This document shows positions 1 through 11,892 of a DNA stretch of 64,000 nucleotides, piece after piece. A program made the position numbers and the translations under genes. A model generated the notes under the pieces. It was not told the DNA's origin. It did no database searches and was given only the letters and a program-made list of their open reading frames with translations. Position 1 is the first letter of the stretch. Every line of letters begins with the position of its first letter. This DNA is from Achromobacter xylosoxidans (lineage in GTDB: Bacteria; Pseudomonadota; Gammaproteobacteria; Burkholderiales; Burkholderiaceae_B), in the NCBI RefSeq assembly GCF_001457475.1, contig NZ_LN831029.1, positions 1 to 64,000 on the forward strand, given 5' to 3'.

Positions 1-1461
1 ATGAAAGAATTCTGGCAGACCTGCGTCAGTCGTCTTGAGCAGGAACTCCCCCCCCAACAAATCAGCGCGTGGATACGACCGCTGGTCCCGCTTGCGTATG
101 ACGAGACGCAGGCGGTGCTGCGCGTTGCCGCCCCCAACCGGTTCAAGCTGGACTGGGTGCGCAAGAACTTCTCCCACCAGATCGAAGCGTTGGCCGCGGA
201 GTGGTTCGAGCGTCCGGTACAGGTTTTGTTCGAATTGCCCACGCAAGGCACCACCCCGCGCATGCCGGTGGCGCCGGTGCGCGCGCAGCCGCCCGTGCAG
301 ACCGCGCCTTCGGCCGCCGCGCCCCTGGGCGGCGCGCCGCCACCCGGCATGCCGGCGCAGCCCGCCGCGCCCGCTCCCGTCGCGACCACCGCGGCGGCCG
401 CGGCCGTGAACGCGGACGCCGCCAACATCGTGTACGAGCGCTCGCGCCTGAACACCGACCTGACGTTCGAGAACTTCGTGACGGGTAAGGCCAACCAGTT
501 GGCGCGCGCCGCCGCGCTGCAGGTGGCCGAGAACCCGGGCACGTCGTACAACCCGCTGTTCCTGTACGGCGGCGTGGGCCTGGGCAAGACCCACCTGATC
601 CACGCCATCGGCAACGCCATGGTGGCGGCGGGCACCGGGGTGCGCGTGCGCTACGTGCATGCCGACCAGTACGTGTCCGACGTGGTCAAGGCGTACCAGC
701 GCAAGGCGTTCGATGACTTCAAGCGCTACTACCATTCGCTCGACCTGCTGCTGATCGACGATATCCAGTTCTTCTCCGGCAAGAACCGCACGCAGGAAGA
801 ATTCTTCTATGCGTTCGAAGCGATGGTGGCGCAGCGCAAGCAGATCATCATCACCAGCGATACCTATCCGAAGGAACTGTCGGGCATCGACAGCCGCCTG
901 ATCTCGCGCTTCGATTCCGGCCTGACGGTCGCGATCGAGCCGCCCGAACTCGAGATGCGCGTGGCGATCCTGCTGCGCAAGGCCGAGTCCGAAGGCGTGC
1001 CGATGCCCGAGGAAGTGGCGTTCTTCATCGCCAAGCACCTGCGCAGCAACGTGCGCGAACTCGAAGGCGCGTTGCGCAAGGTGCTGGCCTACGCCCGCTT
1101 CCACGGCCGCGACGTGCTCACCGTGGACGTCTGCAAGGAAGCCTTGAAGGATCTGCTGTCCGTGTCCAACGGCCAGATCACCGTCGAGAACATCCAGAAG
1201 ACGGTGGCGGATTTCTACAAGATCAAGGTCGCCGACATGTATTCGAAACGCCGGCCGGCCAATATCGCTTTGCCGCGCCAGGTCGCCATGTACCTGGCCA
1301 AGGAGCTGACCCAGAAAAGCCTGCCGGAAATCGGCGATCTGTTCGGTGGCCGTGACCACACCACCGTGCTGCACGCCGTGCGCAAGATTTCCGACGCCCG
1401 CGCCAAGCAAGCGGAGCTCAACCATACCCTGCACGTGTTGGAACAAACTCTAAAAGGATGA
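1..1461 (+). CDS. dnaA: Chromosomal replication initiator DnaA
   Basis: AAA+ ATPase that binds DnaA boxes at oriC, melts the origin and loads DnaB. The 486-residue protein has the full four-domain layout: an N-terminal domain (about 1-80), a long Pro/Ala-rich linker (about 80-140), the AAA+ core with Walker A GGVGLGKT (Lys196) and Walker B LLLIDD (Asp253-Asp254), and a C-terminal DNA-binding domain with signature RDHTTV (451-456). The window starts at its ATG, so promoter and oriC are outside. It heads the conserved dnaA-dnaN-gyrB order. The linker is richer in Ala/Pro than in enteric DnaA, as expected in high-GC betaproteobacteria. Confidence 0.98.
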   Translation: MKEFWQTCVSRLEQELPPQQISAWIRPLVPLAYDETQAVLRVAAPNRFKLDWVRKNFSHQIEALAAEWFERPVQVLFELPTQGTTPRMPVAPVRAQPPVQTAPSAAAPLGGAPPPGMPAQPAAPAPVATTAAAAAVNADAANIVYERSRLNTDLTFENFVTGKANQLARAAALQVAENPGTSYNPLFLYGGVGLGKTHLIHAIGNAMVAAGTGVRVRYVHADQYVSDVVKAYQRKAFDDFKRYYHSLDLLLIDDIQFFSGKNRTQEEFFYAFEAMVAQRKQIIITSDTYPKELSGIDSRLISRFDSGLTVAIEPPELEMRVAILLRKAESEGVPMPEEVAFFIAKHLRSNVRELEGALRKVLAYARFHGRDVLTVDVCKEALKDLLSVSNGQITVENIQKTVADFYKIKVADMYSKRRPANIALPRQVAMYLAKELTQKSLPEIGDLFGGRDHTTVLHAVRKISDARAKQAELNHTLHVLEQTLKG

Positions 1462-1463
1462 CC

Positions 1464-2573
1464 ATGCAACTCGTACAAACCACACGCGATGCATTGCTGA
1501 AACCGCTGTCGACCGTGGCGGGCATCGTCGAAAGACGCCATACCCTGCCCATCCTGGCGAACATCCTGATGCGCAAGGAAGGCAACAAGGTCGCCTTCAT
1601 TGCGACCGACCTCGAAGTGCAGATCACCACGCACGCCGATTTCGGCGTGGGTCACGACAACGAGTCCACCACGGTCGCGGCGCGCAAGCTGCTGGACATC
1701 CTGAAAGCCCTGCCGGACACCGGCGACGTGCGCCTGGCGCTGGCCAGCAACAAGCTGTCGGTGCAGTCGGCCAAGAGCCGCTTCGCGCTGCAGACGCTGG
1801 CCGCCAGCGAATTCCCCACCGTGGCCCAGCCCGAGCAGTGGGACGTGTCGCTGACCATGCCGCAACGCACGCTGCGCCACCTGTTCAACATGGTGCACTT
1901 CGCCATGGCGCAACAGGACATCCGCTACTACCTGAACGGCATGCTGCTGGTGTTCGAACCGGGCCGCGTGCGCGCGGTCGCCACCGACGGCCACCGCCTG
2001 GCGCACTGCTCCACCGAAGCCGACGGCATCAGCGAGCGCCACGAAGTGATCGTGCCGCGCAAGACCGTGCTGGAAATGCAGCGCCTTCTGGAAGACTCCG
2101 ACGAACCCGTCTCGATCGACGTGGCGCCGGGCCAGATCCGTTTCCGCTTCGGCGACGTCGAGCTGGTGTCCAAGCTGGTCGAAGGCAAGTTCCCCGACTT
2201 CACCCGCGTCATCCCGACCAACTACACGCGCCACTTCCTGGTGGGCCGCGAAGCCTTGCAGGGCAGCCTGCAGCGCGCCGCCATCCTGACCACCGACAAG
2301 TTCAAGGGCGTGCGCCTGCAACTGGCGCAGAACCAGATGAAGATTTCTTCTTCCAACGCCGAGCAGGAAGAAGCGCAGGAAGAAATCGACATCGACTACG
2401 GCCACGAGCCGCTGGACGTGGGCTTCAACGTCGGCTACCTGCTCGACGTGCTGTCCAACGTCAAGGTGGACAACATCCAGTGGTCGGTCATGCCCGATGC
2501 CAACGCGTCGGCGCTCATCACCCTGCCCGAAGACGACCAGTTCAAGTACGTCGTCATGCCCATGCGGATCTGA
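1464..2573 (+). CDS. dnaN: DNA polymerase III beta sliding clamp
   Basis: Ring-shaped processivity factor that tethers DNA polymerase III to DNA; also a hub for repair and for regulatory inactivation of DnaA. The 369-residue product begins [15 protein letters not shown] and ends in the hydrophobic VVMPMRI typical of beta clamps. An ATG at 1458 overlaps the dnaA stop, but AAAGG at 1453-1457 is well spaced for the ATG at 1464, and family members start with MQLVQT, so 1464 is preferred. It lies directly after dnaA and is probably cotranscribed. Confidence 0.97.
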   Translation: MQLVQTTRDALLKPLSTVAGIVERRHTLPILANILMRKEGNKVAFIATDLEVQITTHADFGVGHDNESTTVAARKLLDILKALPDTGDVRLALASNKLSVQSAKSRFALQTLAASEFPTVAQPEQWDVSLTMPQRTLRHLFNMVHFAMAQQDIRYYLNGMLLVFEPGRVRAVATDGHRLAHCSTEADGISERHEVIVPRKTVLEMQRLLEDSDEPVSIDVAPGQIRFRFGDVELVSKLVEGKFPDFTRVIPTNYTRHFLVGREALQGSLQRAAILTTDKFKGVRLQLAQNQMKISSSNAEQEEAQEEIDIDYGHEPLDVGFNVGYLLDVLSNVKVDNIQWSVMPDANASALITLPEDDQFKYVVMPMRI

Positions 2574-2650
2574 GTCCGCGCAGCTGTGGGTTTGTGCCGC
2601 CCGCGGGCCCGATGGCCCGCCGGCGGTCCGGCCGCCAGGCCGTTCTTTAA

Positions 2651-5116
<2,466 letters not shown>

Positions 5117-5170
5117 TCGCGCAGGTTCTCATTGACCTTGCAAGTATTCTCGCTGCTCGCAAGCATGAAT

Positions 5171-5199
5171 GGAAACGCCCGGCATTGCCGGGCGTTTCC
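5171..5199. terminator. Bidirectional intrinsic terminator between gyrB and the bcr-like gene
   Basis: A perfect 13-bp stem (GGAAACGCCCGGC / GCCGGGCGTTTCC) with an ATT loop lies between two convergent genes. A/T runs sit within the stem ends rather than in a long U tail, so it can serve both strands. Confidence 0.75.
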
Positions 5200-5224
5200 G
5201 CATCGGGCCGTGCGAGGGAGCCTG

Positions 5225-6397
5225 TCAGGCCACTTCCGTTTGGCGCCCAGGCCGTGGCAGGCAGGTGGACAGCGCGATCAGGCCGAGCGCCAGCACCGTG
5301 CCGCCGAGCACGCCAAAGCCGGTGCCGAAGGCTGCGCTGACACCCATAGCGACCAGTGCGGCGCTGCCGATCTGGCAGAATCCCACCAGTCCGGACGCGG
5401 TCGCCGCATGCCCATGCTCGCTGGCGATGGCGCCGGACACGGCCAGTGACAGTGACGAGCCATTGGCGAGACTGACCAGGCACATCGGCATCACTACCGC
5501 GGCCGCGCCATGGAGTCCCAATGCCATCACGGCCAGGAATGCCATTCCGCCAAGCACGAAGCACATAATGCCGGCGGCGAGGATGCGATCGTAGGGCCAG
5601 CGATCGAGCAGCCGCCTGGCCAGCAGGTTGGCACTGATGATGCCGGCCGTCAGCGGCAGGTACAGCCAACCGCTTTGCTCCTCGCTCAAGCCTTGGCGCG
5701 CGAAAAGAAACGGCGATTGGGTCAAGTAGACGAACCAGGCGCAATAGATCGCGCAGACCACCAAGGTATAGCGGCGAAAAGTGCGGTCGCGCAGAACATG
5801 GCTGAAGCCCGCAAAGGGAGAGGTCCGGGTGCGGGCGGCGACGGGGAGCGTTTCCGGTAGCAGCGTCATCACCATCAGCAACGCGACGACACCGAACGCG
5901 ACGACGAAAAGGAAATCAGCCCGCCAGCCGAAAGCCGCGGCCAGGTGCCCGCCTAGGGCCGGCGCCAGCGCAGGCGACAGCGACACCAGAGGGTAGATGA
6001 CCGCATAGACCTTGGCGCAGGCGCGCTTGTCGCAGGTGTCAGCGATCAGCGCGCGGCCAACGACAAGGCCCGCAGCCGCGCCGACCGCTTCCAGCATGCG
6101 CCAAGCCAGGAACCCGTTGTAGCTGTCGGAAAGGGCACAGCCCACCGACCCGACGATGTAGAGGCCGATGCCGGCTAGCAGCACGGGCCTGCGGCCATTG
6201 CGATCCGACAGCGGCCCGTAGGTCAATTGGGCAATTGCCAGAGCCAGCAGGTAGAACGAGATGGTCTGCGGCATCTGCCAGTCGGCGACGCCGAATTCCC
6301 TGGCCATGCTTGGCATGGCGGGCAGATAGACGTCCGACGCGATCAGCCCGAAGGCGTTCAGCATGGCGACGGTCAGAATGAACGATAAGCGAGGCAT
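5225..6397 (-). CDS. Bcr/CflA-family MFS drug efflux transporter
   Basis: Inner-membrane proton antiporter of the major facilitator superfamily, 390 residues with about 12 hydrophobic segments. Residues about 60-73 carry the MFS motif A (GPLSDRNGRRPVLL). The first helix DVYLPAMP and loop sequences resemble Bcr/CflA proteins, which export bicyclomycin, chloramphenicol or sulfonamides; the substrate here is unknown. It is divergent from the LysR-type gene at 6544, across 146 bp containing short inverted repeats, so that regulator is the obvious candidate controller. Its 3' end faces gyrB across a bidirectional terminator. Confidence 0.85.
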   Translation of the reverse strand: MPRLSFILTVAMLNAFGLIASDVYLPAMPSMAREFGVADWQMPQTISFYLLALAIAQLTYGPLSDRNGRRPVLLAGIGLYIVGSVGCALSDSYNGFLAWRMLEAVGAAAGLVVGRALIADTCDKRACAKVYAVIYPLVSLSPALAPALGGHLAAAFGWRADFLFVVAFGVVALLMVMTLLPETLPVAARTRTSPFAGFSHVLRDRTFRRYTLVVCAIYCAWFVYLTQSPFLFARQGLSEEQSGWLYLPLTAGIISANLLARRLLDRWPYDRILAAGIMCFVLGGMAFLAVMALGLHGAAAVVMPMCLVSLANGSSLSLAVSGAIASEHGHAATASGLVGFCQIGSAALVAMGVSAAFGTGFGVLGGTVLALGLIALSTCLPRPGRQTEVA

Positions 6398-6498
6398 AGT
6401 GGTTCCCGGCAGCTAGGCGAGCTGGCTGCGCGTCAAGGTTCAGAAGAGGCGAGTTCCCATGCTACGGAGATGCCTTCCATGTGAAAATGCACAAAAAA

Positions 6499-6525
6499 GC
6501 AGCCCATGGCTGCGTATTTGCATAC
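6499..6525. promoter_or_regulatory. Adjacent inverted repeats in the bcr/lysR divergent region
   Basis: GCAGCC-CAT-GGCTGC (6499-6513) is followed at once by GTAT-TTGC-ATAC (6514-6525). Both lie about 20-45 bp before the LysR-gene ATG and 100-130 bp from the efflux gene start, where a LysR regulator would bind. Their position argues that the in-frame ATG at 6481 is not the true start. Confidence 0.4.
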
Positions 6526-6543
6526 ACATGCGACGAGGCCGGG

Positions 6544-7440
6544 ATGAATTGGGACGACGTGCGGATATTTCTGGCGATTCAGCGCGCCGGCACCTTGCGC
6601 GGGGCGGCGCAGGAGCTGGCCATAGACCAGACCACGGTGAGCCGCCGCCTGACGGGGTTGGAGCGGGCGCTGGGCAGTCGACTGTTCTTGCGCACCACGG
6701 GGGGCTTGGCGCTGACGGACATCGGCCAGGACGTGCTGCACATGGCCGAGGACATGGAACGCATGGCGGTCTCCTTCGAGCGCCGCGGCGAAGGCGCCGA
6801 TGCGCGCGTGGCCGGTGAGGTGCGTTTGACCACTACCGATGCGCTGGCGATGGACTTTGTGGTTCCTGCCATCGAAAACCTGCGTGCCAGCCATCCCGAA
6901 CTGCGGGTGATCCTGAGCACGACGACGCGGTTGCTCGATCTGGCGCGGCGGGAGGCGGACATCGCCGTGCGTACCCTGCGGCCGGAGCAGCCGGATTTGA
7001 TCGTTCGCCAACTCGGCTGCTGGGAAGTTGGCTTGTACGCGACCCGAGGCTATCTGGCGAAACATGGTGAACCGCAGCCCGGGCAAGGCCTCGCGAATCA
7101 CGATATTGCGCTGTACCAGCAGGGGGTGACCGCCCGGCAGGACGACACGTTGGCGGGGGAATCAAGAGCGCAGGGGCGCGTGGTCGCCGAATTGGATTCG
7201 AGCCTGATGCTCGCGACTTTCGTGCGCGCCGGCTTGGCCATAGGTGAGTTACCTGAGTACGTGGCTCGGCGTGATTCCGCGCTGGTGCGGCTATGGCCGG
7301 AACGCCATCGGGCCAAGCCTTACGAGGCGTGGCTGGTGCTGCACCAAGATCTGGCGCGCACGGCCAGAGTCCGTGTCGTGGTGGAGGCAATCACGTCAGC
7401 TTTCGCCGATTGCGCGCCGGGCAGGGGCAAGGCTACGTAG
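6544..7440 (+). CDS. LysR-family transcriptional regulator
   Basis: A 298-residue LysR-type regulator: N-terminal winged helix-turn-helix (MNWDDVRIFLAIQRAGTLRG, then a recognition helix around TTVSRRLTGLE) and a C-terminal periplasmic-binding-like effector domain. An upstream in-frame ATG at 6481 would add 21 residues, but that stretch holds inverted repeats and low-GC, non-coding-like sequence; LysR proteins of this subgroup begin near MNWDD. Divergent orientation suggests it controls the Bcr-type efflux gene. Effector unknown. Confidence 0.88.
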   Translation: MNWDDVRIFLAIQRAGTLRGAAQELAIDQTTVSRRLTGLERALGSRLFLRTTGGLALTDIGQDVLHMAEDMERMAVSFERRGEGADARVAGEVRLTTTDALAMDFVVPAIENLRASHPELRVILSTTTRLLDLARREADIAVRTLRPEQPDLIVRQLGCWEVGLYATRGYLAKHGEPQPGQGLANHDIALYQQGVTARQDDTLAGESRAQGRVVAELDSSLMLATFVRAGLAIGELPEYVARRDSALVRLWPERHRAKPYEAWLVLHQDLARTARVRVVVEAITSAFADCAPGRGKAT

Positions 7441-7491
7441 TCGCTGCCATGCCCCTGCGGGCCTGCTCGCGCCAATGCCGCGGCGCGTTGC

Positions 7492-8415
7492 CTATCCCTG
7501 CACGTCGTTGGCCCAAGGTTCCGCCGTCAACCGTTCCGCCAGGTACTCGATCAGCGCCTGCACCCGCGCCGGCCGCCGGCGCCCCGGCGGCGTGACGATG
7601 TGCAGCGCGATCGGGTCGACCTGCCAGTCGTCCATGGCGGTTTCCAGCGCGCCCGATTGCAGGTCTTCCCAGGCCAGGAACTCCGGTTGCAGCGCCAGGC
7701 CCAGGCCGGCCTGCAGCGCGGGTGACAGGGCTTCGGCGTTGTTGACGTTCAACTGCACCGGCAACGACTGCGAGAACTCGCCGTGCTTGTCGTGGCGAAA
7801 GCGCCAGCTCGACCCGTTGCGCGCATACATGTATTGCAGCGCGGTGTGCTGGGCCAGGTCGCGCGGGTGCTTGGGCCGGCCGGCGCGCTTGAAGTAGCCG
7901 GGCGCGCCCACCAGCAGGATGCGCACCGAACACAGGCGCCGCGCCAGCAGCGTCGAGTCCACCAGATTGGAGATGCGCAGCGCCAGGTCGAAGCGTTCGG
8001 ACACCAGGTCCGATTGCTTGTCGTTGAATTCGATCTCCAGGTCGACGTCGGGATGGGCCTGCATGAAGGGCGGCAGCATGGGCGCCAGGTGCGTGACGCC
8101 GAACGACATGGGCGCGGCCAGGCGGATCTTGCCGCGCAGGCTGGTGGACTTTTCCGTGACCTCGGCCTCGACCGCCTCGCCTTCTTCCAGGATGCGGGCG
8201 GCGCGCTCGAGCGCCGCGTAGCCGGATTCGGTCAGGGACATGCTGCGCGAGGTGCGGTGGAACAGCATGGTCTTCATCTTGGTTTCCAGACGCGTGATGG
8301 TCTTGGACACCGTGGCCTGGGACAGGGACAGTTCGGCCGCCGCCTTGGCGAACGAGCCCGTGTCGGCGACCTTGGCGAAGATCGCCCAGCCTTCCAGATC
8401 CGGCAGTTTGTTCAT
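7492..8415 (-). CDS. LysR-family transcriptional regulator
   Basis: A 307-residue LysR-type regulator with an N-terminal HTH (about 8-65, including the recognition region SQATVSKTITRLE) and a C-terminal effector domain ending in the basic GRRRPARVQALIEYL typical of the CrgA/DsdC-like subgroup. It faces away from the isochorismatase-family gene at 8731 across a 315-bp spacer holding a LysR-type box, so it probably regulates that gene and the genes behind it. It converges with the LysR gene ending at 7440. Confidence 0.9.
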   Translation of the reverse strand: MNKLPDLEGWAIFAKVADTGSFAKAAAELSLSQATVSKTITRLETKMKTMLFHRTSRSMSLTESGYAALERAARILEEGEAVEAEVTEKSTSLRGKIRLAAPMSFGVTHLAPMLPPFMQAHPDVDLEIEFNDKQSDLVSERFDLALRISNLVDSTLLARRLCSVRILLVGAPGYFKRAGRPKHPRDLAQHTALQYMYARNGSSWRFRHDKHGEFSQSLPVQLNVNNAEALSPALQAGLGLALQPEFLAWEDLQSGALETAMDDWQVDPIALHIVTPPGRRRPARVQALIEYLAERLTAEPWANDVQG

Positions 8416-8730
8416 GATGATTCTCGCAAAGAAAGTGGCGTCGATGATAGCGGCTGGCTATGTGACGAACAAGAACGCCCGGGGAAGGCCGGGCCGGAAA
8501 CAACCGGGTCATGGGGATCATGCAAAAAATGGAAAGGATGCAATTCCCCGTTGCGGATTCTCAGGCGAAGGGCGGATCCCTAATATGCCCATACCGACAG
8601 ACGACGTGAACGAAACCCCTCAAGCGGCATTCGGACACGACGGCAGCGGGGCAGGCCGGAACGGTTTGCGCAGTGCCCGAATTCACCTAGCCGCATTTCC
8701 CTGAACGATTCCTTGAAAGAGAGAGCCACC
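8416..8730. other. Intergenic region between divergent lysR and ycaC-like genes
   Basis: A 315-bp spacer with no credible gene. It includes a relatively A-rich stretch near 8520-8545 and a LysR-type palindrome at 8540-8554. Promoters for both divergent genes should lie here, but no convincing -35/-10 pair could be chosen by eye. Confidence 0.6.
8540..8554. promoter_or_regulatory. Candidate LysR-type binding box
   Basis: GCAA-N7-TTGC forms a perfect interrupted palindrome of the T-N11-A class bound by LysR regulators. It lies 125 bp from the lysR start (8415) and 177 bp from the hydrolase start (8731). Confidence 0.45.
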
Positions 8731-9417
8731 ATGTCCGCCAACAAATACCTCGAAGTCCTGACCCCGCAGAACAGCCAGATCATCTTCATCGACCAGCAGC
8801 CGCAGATGGCGTTTGGCGTGCAGTCGATCGACCGCCAGACGCTCAAGAACAACGTGGTGGGCCTGGCCAAGGCCGCGCGCACTTTCAACATCCCGACCAC
8901 CATCACCACCGTCGAAACCGATGGCTTCTCGGGCAACACCTACCCCGAACTGTTGGCCGTGTTCCCCGAGAACAAGATCCTGGAGCGCACCTCGATGAAC
9001 TCGTGGGACGACCAGAACGTGCGCGACGCGCTGGCCGCCAACGGCCGCAAGAAGATCGTGGTGGCGGGCCTGTGGACCGAAGTCTGCAACACCACCTTCG
9101 CCCTGTGCGCCATGCTGGAAGGCGACTACGAGATCTACATGGTGGCCGACGCCTCGGGCGGCACCTCGGCCGACGCGCACAAGTACGCGATGGACCGCAT
9201 GATCCAGGCCGGCGTGGTGCCGGTGACCTGGCAGCAAGTAATGCTGGAATGGCAGCGCGATTGGGCTCGCCAGGAAACCTATGACGCCGTGACCGGCATC
9301 GCCAAGGAACACTCTGGCGCGTACGGCATGGGCATCGACTACGCCGTCACCCACGTGCACAAGCTGGCCGAGCGCGTGACGCACGGCGAACGCATCGGCC
9401 CCAACCCGGCCAAGTAA
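8731..9417 (+). CDS. Isochorismatase-family hydrolase (YcaC-like)
   Basis: Cysteine hydrolase of the isochorismatase superfamily, 228 residues. The catalytic Asp21 (IIFIDQQP) and nucleophile Cys119 (WTEVCNTT) are present, as in YcaC and related amidases/nicotinamidases. The ATG at 8731 is chosen because AAAGAGAGA stands just upstream; a TTG at 8713 would give six more residues. YcaC-type proteins are cytoplasmic oligomers of poorly known substrate. It is the first gene of the rightward 8731-14642 group and is divergent from a LysR gene. Confidence 0.88.
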   Translation: MSANKYLEVLTPQNSQIIFIDQQPQMAFGVQSIDRQTLKNNVVGLAKAARTFNIPTTITTVETDGFSGNTYPELLAVFPENKILERTSMNSWDDQNVRDALAANGRKKIVVAGLWTEVCNTTFALCAMLEGDYEIYMVADASGGTSADAHKYAMDRMIQAGVVPVTWQQVMLEWQRDWARQETYDAVTGIAKEHSGAYGMGIDYAVTHVHKLAERVTHGERIGPNPAK

Positions 9418-9532
9418 GCCGCGTGCCGGGCCGGCGGTGGCGCTGCCACGGCCGGCCCGGCCGTCATTTTCCGATCACGGCAGGCGGCATGCTGAACGCC
9501 CCTGGCGACCCCGAGCGATCCAGGAGCGTTCC

Positions 9533-11125
9533 ATGCCGAACAACAACACCCGTTCTCCGGGCAGCGGCTTCGCGCCGCTGCGCCAACCCGTCTTTGCCGT
9601 GCTGTGGGCGGCCACCGTGCTGGGCAACGTCGGCAGCTTCATGCGCGATGTCGCCAGCTCGTGGCTGGTGACCGACCTGTCGGCCAGTCCGGCGGCGGTG
9701 GCGCTGATCCAGACAGCGGCGACGCTGCCCATCTTCCTGCTGGCGATTCCTGCCGGCGTGCTGTCGGACATCCTGGACCGCCGGCGTTTCCTGATTTTCG
9801 TGCAGTTGCTGTTGGCGTCGGTCAGCGGCACGTTGCTGCTGTTGTCGCACTTTGGCGCTTTGACGGTGGACTACCTGATCGCGCTGACGTTCGTCGGCGG
9901 CATCGGCGCGGCGCTGATGGGGCCGACCTGGCAATCGATCGTGCCCGAGCTGGTGCCGCGCGAGGACCTCAAGGGCGCGGTGGCGCTCAATTCCCTGGGC
10001 ATCAATATCGCGCGCGCCATCGGCCCGGCGGCGGGCGGCCTGATCCTGGCCAGCTTCGGCGCGGCGGTGACCTACGGCATGGACGTCTTGAGCTATGTGT
10101 TCGTGATCGCGGCCCTGCTGTGGTGGAAGCGGCCGGCCAAGGTCGATAGCGCCCTGTCGGAGAACTTCTTCGGCGCGTTCCGTGCCGGCCTGCGCTACAC
10201 GCGGGCCAGCAAGGAACTGCATCGCGTGCTGCTGCGCGCCGCCGTGTTCTTCCTGTTCGCCAGCGCGGTCTGGGCATTGCTGCCGCTGGTGGCGCGGCAG
10301 ATGCTGGGCGGCTCTTCCGGCTTCTACGGCGTGCTGCTCGGCGCGGTGGGCGCAGGGGCCATCGTTGGCGCCCTGGTCATGCCGAAACTGGGCGCCAAGC
10401 TCAATGCGGACGGCCTGGTGCTGCTGGCCTCGGTGGTCAGCGCGGTGGTGATGGGCGTGCTGGTGTTCGCGCCGCCCAAGTGGCTGGCGGTGCTGATGCT
10501 GGTGCTGCTGGGCATGGGCTGGATCACCGCGTTGACGACGTTCAACGGCGTGGCCCAGGCGATCCTGCCGAACTGGGTGCGCGGCCGCGGCCTGGCGGTG
10601 TACCTGATGGTGTTCAACGGCGCGATGGCGGCCGGCAGCCTGGGCTGGGGCCTGGTGGCGCGGGAGATCGGCGTGCCGTATGCGCTGGTGGTCAGCGCGG
10701 TCGGCCTGGTGGCCGTGGCGCTGCTGTTCCACCGGGCGCGGCTGCCGGTGGGCGAGGCCGACCTGCAGGCGTCGAACCACTGGCCCGAGCCGCTGGTGTC
10801 CGCGCCGGTGGCCAATGACCGCGGTCCGGTGTTGATTCAGGTCGAGTATCGCGTTCGGCAGGAGGATCGTCCCGCCTTCCTGGAAGCGATGCAGCGCCTG
10901 TCGCAGGAGCGGCTGCGCGACGGCGCCTACGCCTGGGGCGTGGTTGAGCATACCGGCGATCCGGAGCGCGTGATGGAGTGGTTCTTCGTGGAGTCGTGGG
11001 CCGAGCATCTGCGCCAGCATCACCGCGTCTCGCATGCCGACGCCGACCTGCAGGCCGAGGCGCTGCGCTTCCATATCGGCCCGGACAAGCCCGAAGTGCA
11101 TCACTTCCTGGCGTTGAAGCGCTGA
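9533..11125 (+). CDS. MFS transporter with C-terminal monooxygenase-like domain
   Basis: A 530-residue protein: residues about 1-410 are an MFS_3-type (EntS-like) 12-helix transporter, and the last 100 or so residues form a soluble cytoplasmic domain (from VLIQVEYRV to the C-terminus) resembling the antibiotic-biosynthesis-monooxygenase/dimeric alpha-beta barrel fold. CAGGAG at 9521-9526 supports the ATG at 9533 rather than the in-frame one at 9437. MFS_3 members often export siderophores or small aromatics; substrate here is unknown. The ABM-like tail may be a dimerisation or ligand-sensing module. Confidence 0.85.
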   Translation: MPNNNTRSPGSGFAPLRQPVFAVLWAATVLGNVGSFMRDVASSWLVTDLSASPAAVALIQTAATLPIFLLAIPAGVLSDILDRRRFLIFVQLLLASVSGTLLLLSHFGALTVDYLIALTFVGGIGAALMGPTWQSIVPELVPREDLKGAVALNSLGINIARAIGPAAGGLILASFGAAVTYGMDVLSYVFVIAALLWWKRPAKVDSALSENFFGAFRAGLRYTRASKELHRVLLRAAVFFLFASAVWALLPLVARQMLGGSSGFYGVLLGAVGAGAIVGALVMPKLGAKLNADGLVLLASVVSAVVMGVLVFAPPKWLAVLMLVLLGMGWITALTTFNGVAQAILPNWVRGRGLAVYLMVFNGAMAAGSLGWGLVAREIGVPYALVVSAVGLVAVALLFHRARLPVGEADLQASNHWPEPLVSAPVANDRGPVLIQVEYRVRQEDRPAFLEAMQRLSQERLRDGAYAWGVVEHTGDPERVMEWFFVESWAEHLRQHHRVSHADADLQAEALRFHIGPDKPEVHHFLALKR

Positions 11126-11164
11126 CCGCACTGACGATTCGATAACCCGACCTGGAGTCTGCCC

Positions 11165-11869
11165 ATGATCGAGCGCCGTCCCCTTACCACCCTGGGCCAT
11201 GCCCGCCGCGGCTGGCTCGACGTGAAGCATCATTTCTCGTTCGCCAATTACCAGGATCCCGAGCGCATGCGCTGGGGCGCGTTGCGGGCCTGGAACGACG
11301 AGACCATCGCGCCGGGCGCGGGCTTTCCGCCGCTGCTGCATACCGATGTGGAAATCATTACCTGCGTGCGCGAAGGCGCGCTGACGCACGAGGATGACCT
11401 GGGCAACCGCGGCCGCACGCGCGCCGGCGACGTGCAGGTCATGAGCGCGGGCAAGGGCTTGACGCACGCGGAATTCAATATGGAAGGCGGGCCCGCACGG
11501 GTGTTCCAGATCTGGCTGGAGCCGGACCGCCGCGGCGTGCCGCCCAGCTGGGGCCGCAAGTCGTTCGCGCGCGAGGCCTGCAACGGCCGGTTCATCACGC
11601 TGGCCAGTGGCATCGAGGGCGACGACGACGCCCTGCCGATCCGCAGCGACGCGCGCGTGCTGGCGGTGGCGCTCAAGGCCGGCGAAGCCGCCACCTACCG
11701 CTTTGCGCGCGGGCGGCGCCGTGGCTATCTGGTGTCGTCCAAGGGACGCCTGACCGTCAACGAGGTCGAGATCGGCAGTGGCGACGGCGCCGCCATCCTG
11801 GACGAAACCGACCTGCGCATCACCGCGCTGGACGATGCCGAGGTGTTGTTGGCCGATACCCATGCATGA
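11165..11869 (+). CDS. Pirin-family protein with altered metal site
   Basis: Bicupin of the pirin/YhhW family, 234 residues; relatives are quercetin 2,3-dioxygenases or redox-sensing cofactors. The N-terminal cupin keeps His59, His101 and Glu103 (GLTHAEFN), but the position of the first ligand, normally His in an H-x-H pair (His57 of YhhW), is Leu57 in PPLLHTDVE. The metal centre is therefore predicted to have only three protein ligands or to be lost. It sits between the MFS gene and xapX-like gene with a 39-bp gap upstream, probably in one operon. Confidence 0.87.
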   Translation: MIERRPLTTLGHARRGWLDVKHHFSFANYQDPERMRWGALRAWNDETIAPGAGFPPLLHTDVEIITCVREGALTHEDDLGNRGRTRAGDVQVMSAGKGLTHAEFNMEGGPARVFQIWLEPDRRGVPPSWGRKSFAREACNGRFITLASGIEGDDDALPIRSDARVLAVALKAGEAATYRFARGRRRGYLVSSKGRLTVNEVEIGSGDGAAILDETDLRITALDDAEVLLADTHA

Positions 11870-11892
11870 CCCCATCACACACGAGGACGCAC

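Noticed and set aside
9464..11878. Minus-strand open frame of about 800 codons opposite the MFS and pirin genes
   Set aside because: Spans two real plus-strand genes and their gap; Gln/His/Arg-rich composition typical of antisense frames.
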